From: Bacteroidota bacterium
GTDB taxonomy: Bacteria; Bacteroidota; Bacteroidia; J057; JADKCL01
Reading direction: 5' to 3'
Length of the DNA: 64,000 nt
NCBI GenBank assembly: GCA_016718825.1
Contig: JADKCL010000013.1
Location: 62,001-126,000, forward strand
Shown here: positions 8,503 to 17,662 of the stretch, one piece after another
Numbering within the stretch: position 1 is the stretch's first letter
Layout of the letters: each line of letters begins with the position of its first letter
Notes under the pieces: generated by a model
Databases searched by the model: none
Told to the model about the DNA's origin: nothing
The model's input: the letters and a program-made list of their open reading frames with translations, nothing else
Translations under genes and position numbers: made by a program

Positions 8503-11500
8503 CTATTCGGCGGTGGTCAGGTCCACTTTGGGTGGAATCAACTTGTACACAACTGGCGTCACAATCCGCGAAAGCACGGTGCTTGAGATCAATCCGCCGA
8601 TCAACACGATCGCCAACGGGGAAATCAAGGGGTTGGTGGTCAACGCAATCGGAACCAATCCGCCGATGGCTGTCAAACTTGTGAGCACGATCGGCAAGAA
8701 TCGGATCTCGCCAGCCTCGCGAATGGCTTCTTCCAAACCTTTGCCCTGCGCCCGCAACTGATTCGTGAAGTCCACCAACAAAATCGAATTTTTGACCTCG
8801 ATTCCTGCCAATGCGATCAATCCGATGACGGCCACGAAGCTGAGTGTATTGCCAGTGAGCCAAAGTGCCACTACGGCACCGATGACACCCAATGGGATGA
8901 CACTCAGCACGATCAGCGTACTTTTGAAGGTTTTGAAAAGCAAAATGAGCACGCCAATGAAGAGAAATACCGTTACAAGAATGACGCTGCCGAATCCGCC
9001 AAAGCTCTCTTCGCGGCTTTCGACTTCGCCGGCCATTTGGTAGCGGTAGCCTTCGGGAAGGTGCATTTCCTTCATTTTGGATTCCGTGGCGATGATCAGA
9101 TCATTCACTAGAAAGCCCTTTTGGACATAGGAGGTCACGGTCACAAACCGCACCTTGTTGAGGTGGTTGATCGCATTCGGACTCGCCTCGAGCGTGAGGT
9201 CGGCGACTTGCTTCAGCGGAATCGCTGCGCCAGACATGCTGTTCACGTAGAGTTGGTCAAAGATGTCGAGGCCCGCCGATCCGTTTTTTGGAGCGCTGAC
9301 CACGATATTGTATTCCTCGCCGCCATCGTCGGTATAACTGCCCATTTCCAGTCCAGCTATCGCAAGTCGAACCGTTTTGTCGATTTCTGCGGTTTGGATT
9401 CCATACATGCGCGCTTTGTCTTTGTGAATTTTGACGCGCAGATCGCTTTTTGCCGATTTCAACGGATTGCTCACGTAGAGGCTCCCCGGAATCCCTTGCA
9501 ACATGGTCTCCACTTTTGCAGATAGGCTGCGCAAGGTATCGAGGTTGTCTCCGAATAACCGCACCGCGATCGGTGCTTCAATCGGAGGGCCTTGTTCAAA
9601 GTCTTTGACCTCGATTTTGGCCCCGGGGAACGTGTTGAAGGTGTCGCGAAGGGCTTCGATGACCTTCCGTTTTTCCACTTGCTGCGTATGTGGATCGAGT
9701 TGGACGAAAATTTCAGAGAAATCCGGGCGTTCATTCTGCGGAATCACATTGTAATAGATGCGCGGATTGCCATGACCGACGTTTGTCGCCCAATATTGAA
9801 TCTTGGGATTCGCCGAAAGCACCTTTTCCACCTCTTTGGTCACCTTGTCAGTTTCCCCGAGGTGGCTTTGAAGCGGCGTGGTGACATTGACCAAAAATTG
9901 TGGCTTTTCGGAAGAAGGAAACAAGGAGAATCCGATTACGGGAAACAGGGACAATGCACCACCGAAAACCACCGCCGCGACGATCAAGGTGATGACGGGG
10001 CGATGCAATGCACTTTCCAACAACTTCGAATAGGATCCCTGGATCGCACGTTTCAAGACGCGCATGAAGAAGTTGCCTTGCGGGTTGTGGTGCTTGCGCA
10101 AAATCACACTGCCGAGGAAGGGAATGATGGTCAGCGAAACCACCATCGAAGCCAAAACAGAGGAAATCACAGCCATCGGTAATCCGCGGATGAAATCGCC
10201 CGAACCCTCGGGAAGAAATACCAACGGCATGAAAGCAATGATCAATGTCGCTGTGCAACCCACCACGGCCAACGTAATCTGCTTGGTCGCCTCAATTGCA
10301 GCCTCCCGTCGGGAGTGACCTTCAAGCAACCACCGTTCGATATTTTCCACGACCACAATGCTGTCGTCTACCAGCAAACCCAATGCGACGACCATGCCGA
10401 CGATCGACAACTGATTGAGCGTGAAGCCCATCAAATCCAGCAGCACCAAGCCAATCGCCAATGAAAGCGGAATGGAAATCATGACCACCGTCGCGGCACG
10501 GCCTCCGAGCGGCAGCAACGTAATGAGCACCAACAGGATGGCGATCAGAAAGTCAATTCCAAGGCCGCTCAAGCGGTTGGCAACATTCTCCGCTTGGTCA
10601 AAATGCGCCACAAAGTCGATGTTGGGAGGGAGGTCTTTCTTGAATTCGTCCAAAATTGGCAGGTAGGCAGCCTGCGTATTGCTGATATTTTCCTTGGGCT
10701 TCTGTGCGGCCGTGACGAATACGCATCGATGTCCGTTGAGCCGGGCGATGTGGCGATTCTCCTCGAAGCCTTGGTGCACATCCGCTACGTCTTTCAGGTA
10801 GATGATTTTGCCATTTGCACTCCAGACCACGGTATTCTGAATTTCCTCCAAGGAGGTGTAATTCCCGGATGTCTTGACATTGAACGTCTTCGTTCCTGCC
10901 CGCAGCGATCCGCCGGGGATATTGGCCGATTCGCTCTGAAGTGTTCCCAAAACGAGGTTTAGGGGAATGTGCATCTGCGCAAGACGATCCAGCTTCAAAT
11001 CGACCTTGACGATTTCCTCCGGAACACCGAAGTACTTGATGTTTTTGAGCGAACGCACCTTCTCAAGCTTGGACTTCAGCCGCTCCGCTTCCCTTTTGAG
11101 GCTGGCATACGAAGCATTTTCCGAGATCAAAGCCGTTTGGATGATGTTGACATCCGTCGGCGTGACTTTCCGGACTTCCAGACTGAGCAATCCTTCGGGC
11201 AACTGATCACGGATGGCATTCACCTCGCGCACCAATTCAGAGTATTTGCTCTCAACGTCACTTTCGTATTTGTATTCGACCAAAATCATCGCGACGCCGT
11301 CCCCAATGTTGGAGGTGACCTTTTTGATGTTTTCGAGTTCCTGCACAACTTCCTCGATCGGCTTGACCACGAGTTGTTCCATGTCCTGCGGACTCGTGCC
11401 CGGGTAGACGGCGACGATCGGAAACATCGGCGCTGCCATTTCGGGGTCCTCGGCGCGGGGCATTGTAAAGAGGGTGTTGATCCCCAAGGCAATGGCCATC

Positions 11501-11556
11501 ACAAACAGCACAAGCATCAGCTGACTGTTTTTCACTGAAAATGATGCAATGTTCAT
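8503..11556 (-). CDS. RND family efflux transporter permease (AcrB/HAE1-like)
   Basis: Inner-membrane proton-driven pump of 1017 aa, close to the AcrB length. It takes up toxic compounds from the periplasm or inner leaflet and passes them to an outer-membrane channel. Evidence: an N-terminal helix followed by AEDPEMAAPMFPIVAVYPG and PQDMEQLVVKPIEE, the porter-domain start of the family; two blocks of transmembrane helices; and the helix-4 proton-relay motif GLLVDDSIVVVENIER with its paired aspartates. It is the last gene of the efflux operon, 9 bases after the adaptor gene, and ends at a strong bidirectional terminator. Substrate cannot be read from the sequence. Confidence 0.95.
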   Translation of the reverse strand: MNIASFSVKNSQLMLVLFVMAIALGINTLFTMPRAEDPEMAAPMFPIVAVYPGTSPQDMEQLVVKPIEEVVQELENIKKVTSNIGDGVAMILVEYKYESDVESKYSELVREVNAIRDQLPEGLLSLEVRKVTPTDVNIIQTALISENASYASLKREAERLKSKLEKVRSLKNIKYFGVPEEIVKVDLKLDRLAQMHIPLNLVLGTLQSESANIPGGSLRAGTKTFNVKTSGNYTSLEEIQNTVVWSANGKIIYLKDVADVHQGFEENRHIARLNGHRCVFVTAAQKPKENISNTQAAYLPILDEFKKDLPPNIDFVAHFDQAENVANRLSGLGIDFLIAILLVLITLLPLGGRAATVVMISIPLSLAIGLVLLDLMGFTLNQLSIVGMVVALGLLVDDSIVVVENIERWLLEGHSRREAAIEATKQITLAVVGCTATLIIAFMPLVFLPEGSGDFIRGLPMAVISSVLASMVVSLTIIPFLGSVILRKHHNPQGNFFMRVLKRAIQGSYSKLLESALHRPVITLIVAAVVFGGALSLFPVIGFSLFPSSEKPQFLVNVTTPLQSHLGETDKVTKEVEKVLSANPKIQYWATNVGHGNPRIYYNVIPQNERPDFSEIFVQLDPHTQQVEKRKVIEALRDTFNTFPGAKIEVKDFEQGPPIEAPIAVRLFGDNLDTLRSLSAKVETMLQGIPGSLYVSNPLKSAKSDLRVKIHKDKARMYGIQTAEIDKTVRLAIAGLEMGSYTDDGGEEYNIVVSAPKNGSAGLDIFDQLYVNSMSGAAIPLKQVADLTLEASPNAINHLNKVRFVTVTSYVQKGFLVNDLIIATESKMKEMHLPEGYRYQMAGEVESREESFGGFGSVILVTVFLFIGVLILLFKTFKSTLIVLSVIPLGVIGAVVALWLTGNTLSFVAVIGLIALAGIEVKNSILLVDFTNQLRAQGKGLEEAIREAGEIRFLPIVLTSLTAIGGLVPIALTTNPLISPLAIVLIGGLISSTVLSRIVTPVVYKLIPPKVDLTTAE

Positions 11557-11565
11557 GGCAGGGAA

Positions 11566-12645
11566 TTATTGGGCGATGGAAATGGGCGACTTGTCGGTCA
11601 AATAGGCGGATCCGGTAGTAATCACCTCGGGATATCCTTCCAATCCACCCGCAATGGCGACGAGGTTTTGAGCAAGGTAGGCCACTTTGACGGGGACCTT
11701 GGTTGCCGTCTTGCGATCGTTTGTCACGAATACAAATGCCTCATTGCCATCGGCTTCCAAAACGGATTCGTAGGGGAGCATCCAGTATTTTCCTTGCGTA
11801 CGCGGGAGAATTGTTGCTTGACCAAATAGACCAGCTGCGGGTTTGACCTCCTGTAGATCCACCGTGACTTCCACCTGAAATGCACCGGAATAGGGATCTG
11901 CGCCTTGTGATTTGCGGGTGACCGTTCCGTTGAATTTCCGGTCGGGGTAGGCGTCGAGCGTAATCGATGCGCTGTCGCCGGGCTGAATCAGGCTCCATTC
12001 CTTGTCAGACAATCCGGCGCGCAAAACCCAATGGCTTTGGCCTGAGGTCGTCGAAAGGGCAAGAATCGGCATTCCGGGGCCTGCGAGTTCGCCTTCGTTC
12101 ATCAATTTGGCCAAAACAAATCCGTCGGCAGTGGCATGAATGGCCGAATGCGTTTGGTTGAATTTCACCGATTCCAGCGTTTGGCGGGCGAAATCAAGCC
12201 CTGTTTGGGCGTTTTGGAGCATTTCCAAAGTAGCAACCGAGTCGCGGTGCAAGGCCTTGGCACGATCATAGTCGCGCTGTGCTTTCTCAAAGCCCAATTG
12301 CGCTTGGTTCACGCCTGCCGTGATTTCCGTGAGGTCGAGCGAGGCCAACAATTGCCCACGGCGAACGGCATCGCCCACTTTCACGTGGATGCGTTGGATG
12401 ATTCCGCCGGTTTTGAAGGACAACCGCGCCTCGTTTTCGGTGCCGAGGAGGCCGCCAACGGTGATCGGGCGCTGCGAACTGAGTTGCGCGATTTTCTCGA
12501 GTTTGACCGGAATCGGTTCAATTCCCGGCGTTTTCGCTGCTGCGGACTCCTTTTTCCCGCAGGATGCTAGGAGGAGTGTGAGTGTGAGAGCGAGTGTGAG
12601 AGCGGAGAGCTTGGACATGCCCAAGAATGGTGGACGGATATTCAT
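11566..12645 (-). CDS. RND efflux periplasmic adaptor subunit (HlyD/AcrA-like lipoprotein)
   Basis: Membrane-fusion protein linking the inner-membrane pump to the outer-membrane channel, about 359 aa. A short leader ends in LLLASC, a lipobox, so it should be anchored as a lipoprotein at that Cys. The barrel-sandwich and hairpin regions follow: IHVKVGDAVRRGQLLASLD is the first lipoyl-like half, then a coiled-coil hairpin, then TADGFVLAKLMNEGELAGPG, the second half. The start is uncertain: ATG at 12645 leaves a 22-base gap after tolC, and the ATG at 12618 would trim nine residues; neither has a Shine-Dalgarno site. It lies between the channel and pump genes in one operon. Confidence 0.92.
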   Translation of the reverse strand: MNIRPPFLGMSKLSALTLALTLTLLLASCGKKESAAAKTPGIEPIPVKLEKIAQLSSQRPITVGGLLGTENEARLSFKTGGIIQRIHVKVGDAVRRGQLLASLDLTEITAGVNQAQLGFEKAQRDYDRAKALHRDSVATLEMLQNAQTGLDFARQTLESVKFNQTHSAIHATADGFVLAKLMNEGELAGPGMPILALSTTSGQSHWVLRAGLSDKEWSLIQPGDSASITLDAYPDRKFNGTVTRKSQGADPYSGAFQVEVTVDLQEVKPAAGLFGQATILPRTQGKYWMLPYESVLEADGNEAFVFVTNDRKTATKVPVKVAYLAQNLVAIAGGLEGYPEVITTGSAYLTDKSPISIAQ

Positions 12646-12667
12646 GATTTTGAGGGATTTCAATGGG

Positions 12668-14032
12668 TTATTCAACGATTTCAGCGATTTCACGACGGTA
12701 TTCGGCCCAGCCGATAAAGGTTTCATACTTGCGGATATTTGCGAGCAGGCGGGCTTGCGTAACTTGGTTACGGGCATCGATGTACTCGATCAGACTCGAT
12801 GCGCCTTGTGCAAATGCCCTTTCCATCAAGCGGAAATAGGCTTCGGCCGCCTCGACTTGGCGCAGCGCACCTTTCCAGGAGTCAAAAGCGGCCAAGGTGC
12901 TGTTGCGCCGGGTGAAAATGGCCAGATCAATGCCTTGCGTGGCTTGAGAAACTTTGTTTTCCAATTCGCGGTTGCCTTGTTCCCGCAAAGCGATCGCGGT
13001 TTGGTCGCGGCCGCCGTTCCAAACCGGCAGGTCAACTGAGATGCCGGCCATCACGTAGGCGGTATTTTCGCTGACTTCAAATTTGAAGCCCTGTGAACCC
13101 AGATCCAAGAATGCGCCGACGCTTGGCAGCCAATATTGGCGGTCCATTTTCAAGGCTTCATTGTTCATTTTCAAGGCGATGTCGAGTTGGTCGAGTTCGG
13201 GGCGACGGGCAATCTTGGTTTCATCCATGAGCTTTTCCCGAAGATCGACGGGCAATTCCATCGGTTCAGCAATGACTTCCGTGGTGGAGGCTCTGTTGAG
13301 CAGGAAATTGAAATAGGCTTGTGCATTTTGGACATTGGCCTCGGCTTGGGTCAACTGTGCTTTGACGCCTTCCAATTCACTTTCTGCGCGCAATACTTGG
13401 GCCGGCAAGCCTTTGCCATTCTCCAGCAAGCTCTTGGTCACGCGTACATTTTGCTCCACCAACTGCTGCGCACTTGCATAAATGCCTTTCGCCTCGATCG
13501 CCATCAGGTATTGATAATAGCCTTGGCGGATGGTTTTGACCAATTCCAATCGGTAAACATCCACTTCGGCCTGCTTCATTTCCATGTTTTGGTCCTGCAA
13601 ATGGCGGTTGTGGATGAGATCGCTGTTCACGATCGGCACGGTGGTGCGCACCTTGACATCGTAGAAATTATTGGGAAGGAAGGTGATTTGTTCATTCTCA
13701 ATCTGCGGAAAGGAATTGCTCTGTGTCAATTGGTTGAGTGTGCCATAAACAGGATTGAGCAAATCGCCGATCGGGAAATCGATTTTCCGGCCGCCGGCTG
13801 CGAGGGTGTAGGTCCCGTTGAAATTGATGGAGGGCAGGAAAAGGCGTTTGGCATTCTGCAGGCCCAACAATCCGCGCTGCAGCCCAAGTTGCTTTTCCTT
13901 GAGCACAAGGTTGCTGCTGAGACCTTCGCGGATATAGCCGTCGAGGGTGCTTTGAGCCTCGAGCACGCCTGTGGCGGGTGGAAGTGCAAGCAGCAGGAAA
14001 AGGAGAAGTGTTTTTGTGAGGGGAGTTAACAT
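12668..14032 (-). CDS. TolC-like outer membrane efflux protein
   Basis: Outer-membrane channel component of the tripartite efflux system, 454 aa. A signal peptide (MLTPLTKTLLLFLLLALPPA) is followed by two repeats of long amphipathic helices typical of the OEP family, including QLGLQRGLLGLQNAKRLFLP and VYRLELVKTIRQGYYQYLMA, and a C-terminal repeat with GISVDLPVWNGGRD. ATG at 14032 is preferred over an in-frame GTG nine bases upstream because it opens the signal peptide. A palindromic operator ends three bases before this ATG (14035-14047), so the TetR encoded upstream probably acts here as well as at its own promoter. Confidence 0.93.
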   Translation of the reverse strand: MLTPLTKTLLLFLLLALPPATGVLEAQSTLDGYIREGLSSNLVLKEKQLGLQRGLLGLQNAKRLFLPSINFNGTYTLAAGGRKIDFPIGDLLNPVYGTLNQLTQSNSFPQIENEQITFLPNNFYDVKVRTTVPIVNSDLIHNRHLQDQNMEMKQAEVDVYRLELVKTIRQGYYQYLMAIEAKGIYASAQQLVEQNVRVTKSLLENGKGLPAQVLRAESELEGVKAQLTQAEANVQNAQAYFNFLLNRASTTEVIAEPMELPVDLREKLMDETKIARRPELDQLDIALKMNNEALKMDRQYWLPSVGAFLDLGSQGFKFEVSENTAYVMAGISVDLPVWNGGRDQTAIALREQGNRELENKVSQATQGIDLAIFTRRNSTLAAFDSWKGALRQVEAAEAYFRLMERAFAQGASSLIEYIDARNQVTQARLLANIRKYETFIGWAEYRREIAEIVE

Positions 14033-14034
14033 AC

Positions 14035-14047
14035 TGAACACTGTTTA
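14035..14047. promoter_or_regulatory. putative TetR operator just upstream of tolC-like gene
   Basis: TGAACACTGTTTA is a near-palindrome and differs at one base from the reverse complement of the operator at 14708-14720 in front of tetR. It lies between the tetR stop and the tolC-like ATG. I do not see a separate -33/-7 pair here, so it may act as a secondary or roadblock site. Confidence 0.6.
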
Positions 14048-14066
14048 GTGTAAGCGCAAAAATTTT

Positions 14067-14680
14067 TCAGAGTTTGGCGAGAAAGTCATTGAAGTATTCC
14101 AATGCATCGGCAATCAAGTTTTCATGAGGGATATCTTGAATGATCTCGATACGGCGGCAACATTTGAGTGCGCAAATGCCATGTACGCAGCTCCAAATGA
14201 GGAAACTGAGCCGAATAGGTTCTTTCCCGAGAAAGCGGCCGACCGATTGGCATTCTTGGACTACGCTGATCAGATTTTCAAAAGACAAGGCACCCATTTT
14301 CCATTCTTCAGGCTTTTCCTCGCCTTGTAACGGTTTGTGGATGATGAACATGAGTTCATAGTAATCAGGGTTTTCCAAGGCAAACTGGACATAAGCGCGC
14401 CCCATGGCGACGAGTTTTTCCAGTGGATCCCGCACGTGTTGCAGCACAGCCATATCCCTGTTCATGCGCATGAAACCTTCGGTATGAAGGTCATGGATCA
14501 GTGCGTTTTTGTCCTTGTAATACAGGTAAATGGTGGCCGGGCTGTATTCGATCGCCTCTGCAATGGCGCGCATCGAAGTGGCTTCAAAGCCTCCTTTCGA
14601 CAAAGAGTTTCTTTGCCGCTTCGAGGATCAGCGCTCGCATTTCTTCGCGCTCCCTGTTGTTTTCTGTCTTCGATTCCCAT
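14067..14680 (-). CDS. TetR/AcrR family regulator of the efflux operon (two frameshifts near the N-terminus)
   Basis: Transcriptional repressor that probably controls the downstream efflux genes and itself. From about 14603 on the frame reads FEATSMRAIAEAIEYSPATI, then YLYYKDKNALI, a typical TetR helix-turn-helix, followed by a ligand-binding domain of about 130 aa. The N-terminal 25 codons are split: the ATG at 14680 gives MGIEDRKQQ, then a shift gives EREEMRALILEAAKKLFVE, then a second shift enters the main frame. Joined, these make a normal TetR start of about 204 aa, so I read both shifts as sequencing indels. It is the first gene of the operon tetR-tolC-hlyD-acrB. If the shifts are real, the repressor is lost and the pump is derepressed. 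Confidence 0.83.
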
Positions 14681-14699
14681 GATGTGATCTTAACGGCGT

Positions 14700-14731
14700 C
14701 AAAGTTATGAACAGTGTTCAGTGAAATGCAA
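14700..14731 (-). promoter_or_regulatory. promoter of the efflux operon with embedded TetR operator
   Basis: On the minus strand, TTG (14731-14729), a 21-base spacer, then TAACTTTG (14707-14700) match the Bacteroidota consensus TTG-N17-23-TAnnTTTG. The spacer contains the perfect palindrome TGAACAGTGTTCA (14708-14720), which abuts the -7 element. The predicted start is about 16 bases before the tetR ATG. This layout predicts direct occlusion of RNA polymerase by TetR. Confidence 0.75.
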
Positions 14732-14972
14732 GTGGGGGAGAAAAAAATGTTGCGAGGTGTCTAAATCATCGGGAAACAAGGCTATTAGCCCTTCGTCATC
14801 AAAGATTTTGACAGGGAATCGGTATAAAATCCGATCGTAAAACAATGATGAGATTGCTTATCTACGACTTCGTTGGAAACTTGACTTGTCTGGCGGGATC
14901 AGAGATTTTCAAGCAGAGTTAGGTTGATGTTTAGACTTCAACCCATCCCACGACCAAAAAACCAAAGCTAAT

Positions 14973-16142
14973 TTACTCCCGCACCAAAACCCGTCGGCAG
15001 CTTTTTCCCTCGGCATTCAAGAAGTAAACGCCCCGTGGCAAGCCTGACAAATCGATCTCGGTGGATTTTTCCTCGGAATATCCTTGAAAAACGAGACTCC
15101 CGAGCGCATTCAAAATCGAAAAAGCCCCCGTCCCTTGCACCTGTACGCGTCCTGCAAATGGGTTGGGACTGACGTTCCAGCATTGGTCATCGGCGAAACT
15201 TGGCGCGGTTGCCACCGTGCAAACAAAGGTCGTTTGGTTGCTCACCTTGCCCGCCGTCACGTCGGCTTGCAGGCTATCCCCACACAAAAAGGTCAGCGCA
15301 TTCGCATCGCCCTTGAGATTATAGTTGAAAAACGCAGTCACATAACGTTTGGTCAAGTTGATCTGCACGGCACGCGTCACCGAACCTGCACTGGATACCA
15401 AGTCGCAAATCGTCGACCCGTCCGTGAATTTGCAGTGGGCACCGCCGGTGATGCTCACCCATTGTTTGGTGCCGGCAGCGGCATTGTACATCGGCGTTTG
15501 ATTCGTGTTTTCAGGTGCCGTGTTGTCGGAAGAACCGCTGATCACTTGATAAGGACCGCTGTACGCAGGCAAGGCTGCAATCGCAGACGGATTGGTTTCC
15601 GCTGGTGCAAAGCCCGAAACAGCATCAATCTGTGGGTAAACGCCGGGAACCAAACAGGAAGCACCGCCGCCCATGGAATGCCCGCAAACACCCGTCATGG
15701 TATCGACATGCTGAAAAAAGTCACTCGCATTGTTCGCCCCTTCAAGCTGGAAATAATTCAAGCAGGCACCCAATTCCTTGGCAAATTCCAAGTGGCTCAC
15801 GTTGAAGCCATTCTGGACATTCGGGCTGATGACGATATAGCCCCAAGAGGCGAGATGGCTGCAAATTTGCCCGTAATCGAGGTAGTTGAGGTTAAAACCA
15901 TGGCCCAGTGCAATCACCGGAAAGGTGCCGGCTGCGACGGGCACGCCTGTACCAGAGCCCGTGCCGGGATACCAAACGTGCGTGGCAACCGAAGGCGTCT
16001 GCAATCCGTTGTCGGTGAAGGTGATATCACGTTCACCGACGGCAAAACTGCCGGCACTCGATTGTGCGTTTGCGATTCCTGCAAAGGCGAGCAAAAAGGC
16101 GAAAATTGTGAAGGAGATTCCTTGACGTGTAAACTTCAGCAT
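14973..16142 (-). CDS. secreted alpha/beta hydrolase (PET-hydrolase/cutinase/chlorophyllase-like) with T9SS sorting domain
   Basis: Secreted serine hydrolase of 389 aa. A signal peptide (MLKFTRQGISFTIFAFLLAF, cleaved after ANA) is followed by an alpha/beta-hydrolase domain to about residue 290. The nucleophile elbow is GHSMGGG with Ser156; the acid is Asp206 in GSSDNTAP; the base is His236 in TGGAHC. HGFN near residue 90 may supply the oxyanion hole. These positions nearly equal the Ser160/Asp206/His237 triad of the Ideonella PET hydrolase, and VDTMTGVCGHSMGGGAS aligns with its nucleophile region. The last 75 residues (VSPNPFAGR to RRVLVRE) form a T9SS sorting domain, as in some known Bacteroidota polyesterases. 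Substrate is unproven; other ester hydrolases of the chlorophyllase/dienelactone-hydrolase type are possible. Confidence 0.82.
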   Translation of the reverse strand: MLKFTRQGISFTIFAFLLAFAGIANAQSSAGSFAVGERDITFTDNGLQTPSVATHVWYPGTGSGTGVPVAAGTFPVIALGHGFNLNYLDYGQICSHLASWGYIVISPNVQNGFNVSHLEFAKELGACLNYFQLEGANNASDFFQHVDTMTGVCGHSMGGGASCLVPGVYPQIDAVSGFAPAETNPSAIAALPAYSGPYQVISGSSDNTAPENTNQTPMYNAAAGTKQWVSITGGAHCKFTDGSTICDLVSSAGSVTRAVQINLTKRYVTAFFNYNLKGDANALTFLCGDSLQADVTAGKVSNQTTFVCTVATAPSFADDQCWNVSPNPFAGRVQVQGTGAFSILNALGSLVFQGYSEEKSTEIDLSGLPRGVYFLNAEGKSCRRVLVRE

Positions 16143-16208
16143 TGCGATCAGTTGAATTGATTTATTTTTCTACAACTAGTGAAAATTAGAAAATGTTAAT
16201 GTTGAAAA

Positions 16209-17477
16209 TCAATGTACTACGGCAAGTCGAGAAATACCTGACCTTCCGCCGCTCTTGACTTCAACGATGTACATTCCTGCTGGCAAGTCTGCTGTCGAGA
16301 GGCGATGTGCCGCCACCAAAGGATTTTCAGTCACATTTTCTGTCCATATCTCCGTCCCACTCAACGTGTGGACATGCACCGAATAACCTTCCGCCGATTC
16401 GGGTAACTGAAATCCGAGGATGCAATGATCGTCGGCTGGGTTGGGCTGCAATTGCAGGCGGATCTTCTCTGGATGGCCCTGCCGCAATGCAACAATTTCG
16501 GAAACCATAAATTCGCCGTTGCGGTCGGTCATGCCGAGGCGGTAAAAGTTCAGTCCCTCGGTGGGGGCATCATGCAAAAAGCCGGTATTCAGCTGCTGAG
16601 GATCGGGGTGGAGCCATTGTTGGATCATGCTAAAATGTTCACCGTCAGTGCTATGTTCCAGCCAGAGTTCGGAAAGTTCCGTTGCCGGACGCACTTCCCA
16701 ATGAAGCTGATTACCGTTGGGACGCGCCTCGCCATGGAATTCGTTGATGGAAACGGGCAAGATTGCTGCGGGACGTACCACGACCGAATCAATCATGTAA
16801 TAGGCCGCGCCGGTTGCAAAAATGCAGGTTCCTGCACTCGCACCAAAGTTGAAGATGCTGGTATTGGCATCGCTGTAAAAATTGCCGATCGTGATGTAGC
16901 GTTCCGTGCCGTTGGAGATGAAGGTGCCTGAAACGGGCGTCCAGTTGACTTTGTCGAGGACTTGTCCCGGTCTTTCGACGGTTGGGACGACCGTGATCGG
17001 AGCGTTGCCTGCTTGGGCAATGGCATTCGCAGAGATGTAAAGTCCCAATCGGTTGGTGCCGTACCTGCACAAACTGCCCAATTTTGTGCGATAGGAGGCG
17101 CGATACACGGTTCCAGACACGCAAAGGCTGGTCAATTGCGCCTGAATGTACTCTTTGAGCCCGCCGCCAGCGGTATAATACCATAAAAATCCGGCGTAGG
17201 CCGTTCCATGAAACGCCGCCGAACTGCCCACGCAGTTGTTGGCCGTGTTGAAGTCCAAACAGCTGACTCCAGCAGTTGTGCAGGGGGTAAACAAATCGGG
17301 CGTGATAATCGATCCGGGAGGCCGATTCCAACTTGCCACAAATCCATTCGAGATGGCGCTGTTGCCTCCCGGGCATCCCGTGTAGGTTTCAAACGATGGG
17401 TTAGGCACAAGATTCTGCGCAAATCCGGCAGCATTGAGCAATACAAACAGTAAAACCAGTGTGTGAATGCGAGACAT
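16209..17477 (-). CDS. secreted PNxxFE-domain protein with T9SS sorting domain
   Basis: Secreted protein of 422 aa, function unknown. The ATG at 17477 opens a signal peptide (MSRIHTLVLLFVLLNAAGFA). The mature protein begins NLVPNPSFETYTGCPGG, the start of a beta-sandwich domain of about 200 aa with conserved cysteines that also occurs twice in the OmpA-family protein at 20143-21909. A fibronectin/Ig-like region (residues about 240-340) follows, and the C-terminus (LQPNPADDHCILGF, then LPAGMYIVEVKSG) is a T9SS sorting domain. It is 66 bases upstream of the hydrolase gene on the same strand and may be co-transcribed. A surface or carbohydrate-binding role is inference only. Confidence 0.78.
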   Translation of the reverse strand: MSRIHTLVLLFVLLNAAGFAQNLVPNPSFETYTGCPGGNSAISNGFVASWNRPPGSIITPDLFTPCTTAGVSCLDFNTANNCVGSSAAFHGTAYAGFLWYYTAGGGLKEYIQAQLTSLCVSGTVYRASYRTKLGSLCRYGTNRLGLYISANAIAQAGNAPITVVPTVERPGQVLDKVNWTPVSGTFISNGTERYITIGNFYSDANTSIFNFGASAGTCIFATGAAYYMIDSVVVRPAAILPVSINEFHGEARPNGNQLHWEVRPATELSELWLEHSTDGEHFSMIQQWLHPDPQQLNTGFLHDAPTEGLNFYRLGMTDRNGEFMVSEIVALRQGHPEKIRLQLQPNPADDHCILGFQLPESAEGYSVHVHTLSGTEIWTENVTENPLVAAHRLSTADLPAGMYIVEVKSGGRSGISRLAVVH

Positions 17478-17662
17478 GACCCAAGTACCAAGTGAACTCA
17501 ATGATAACGAATTATGGTTGGAATTCAAAGGATGATTCGGTGGAATTCATCGTCAGATCCACCTTTAAGACGCGCTATTTTCCCGAAGGTCAAAAAAATC
17601 TTATTCGGCCATTAAACCCTTTCCGATCTTGCTTGTCAAAGCTCAAAATCGCGTTACCCTCC

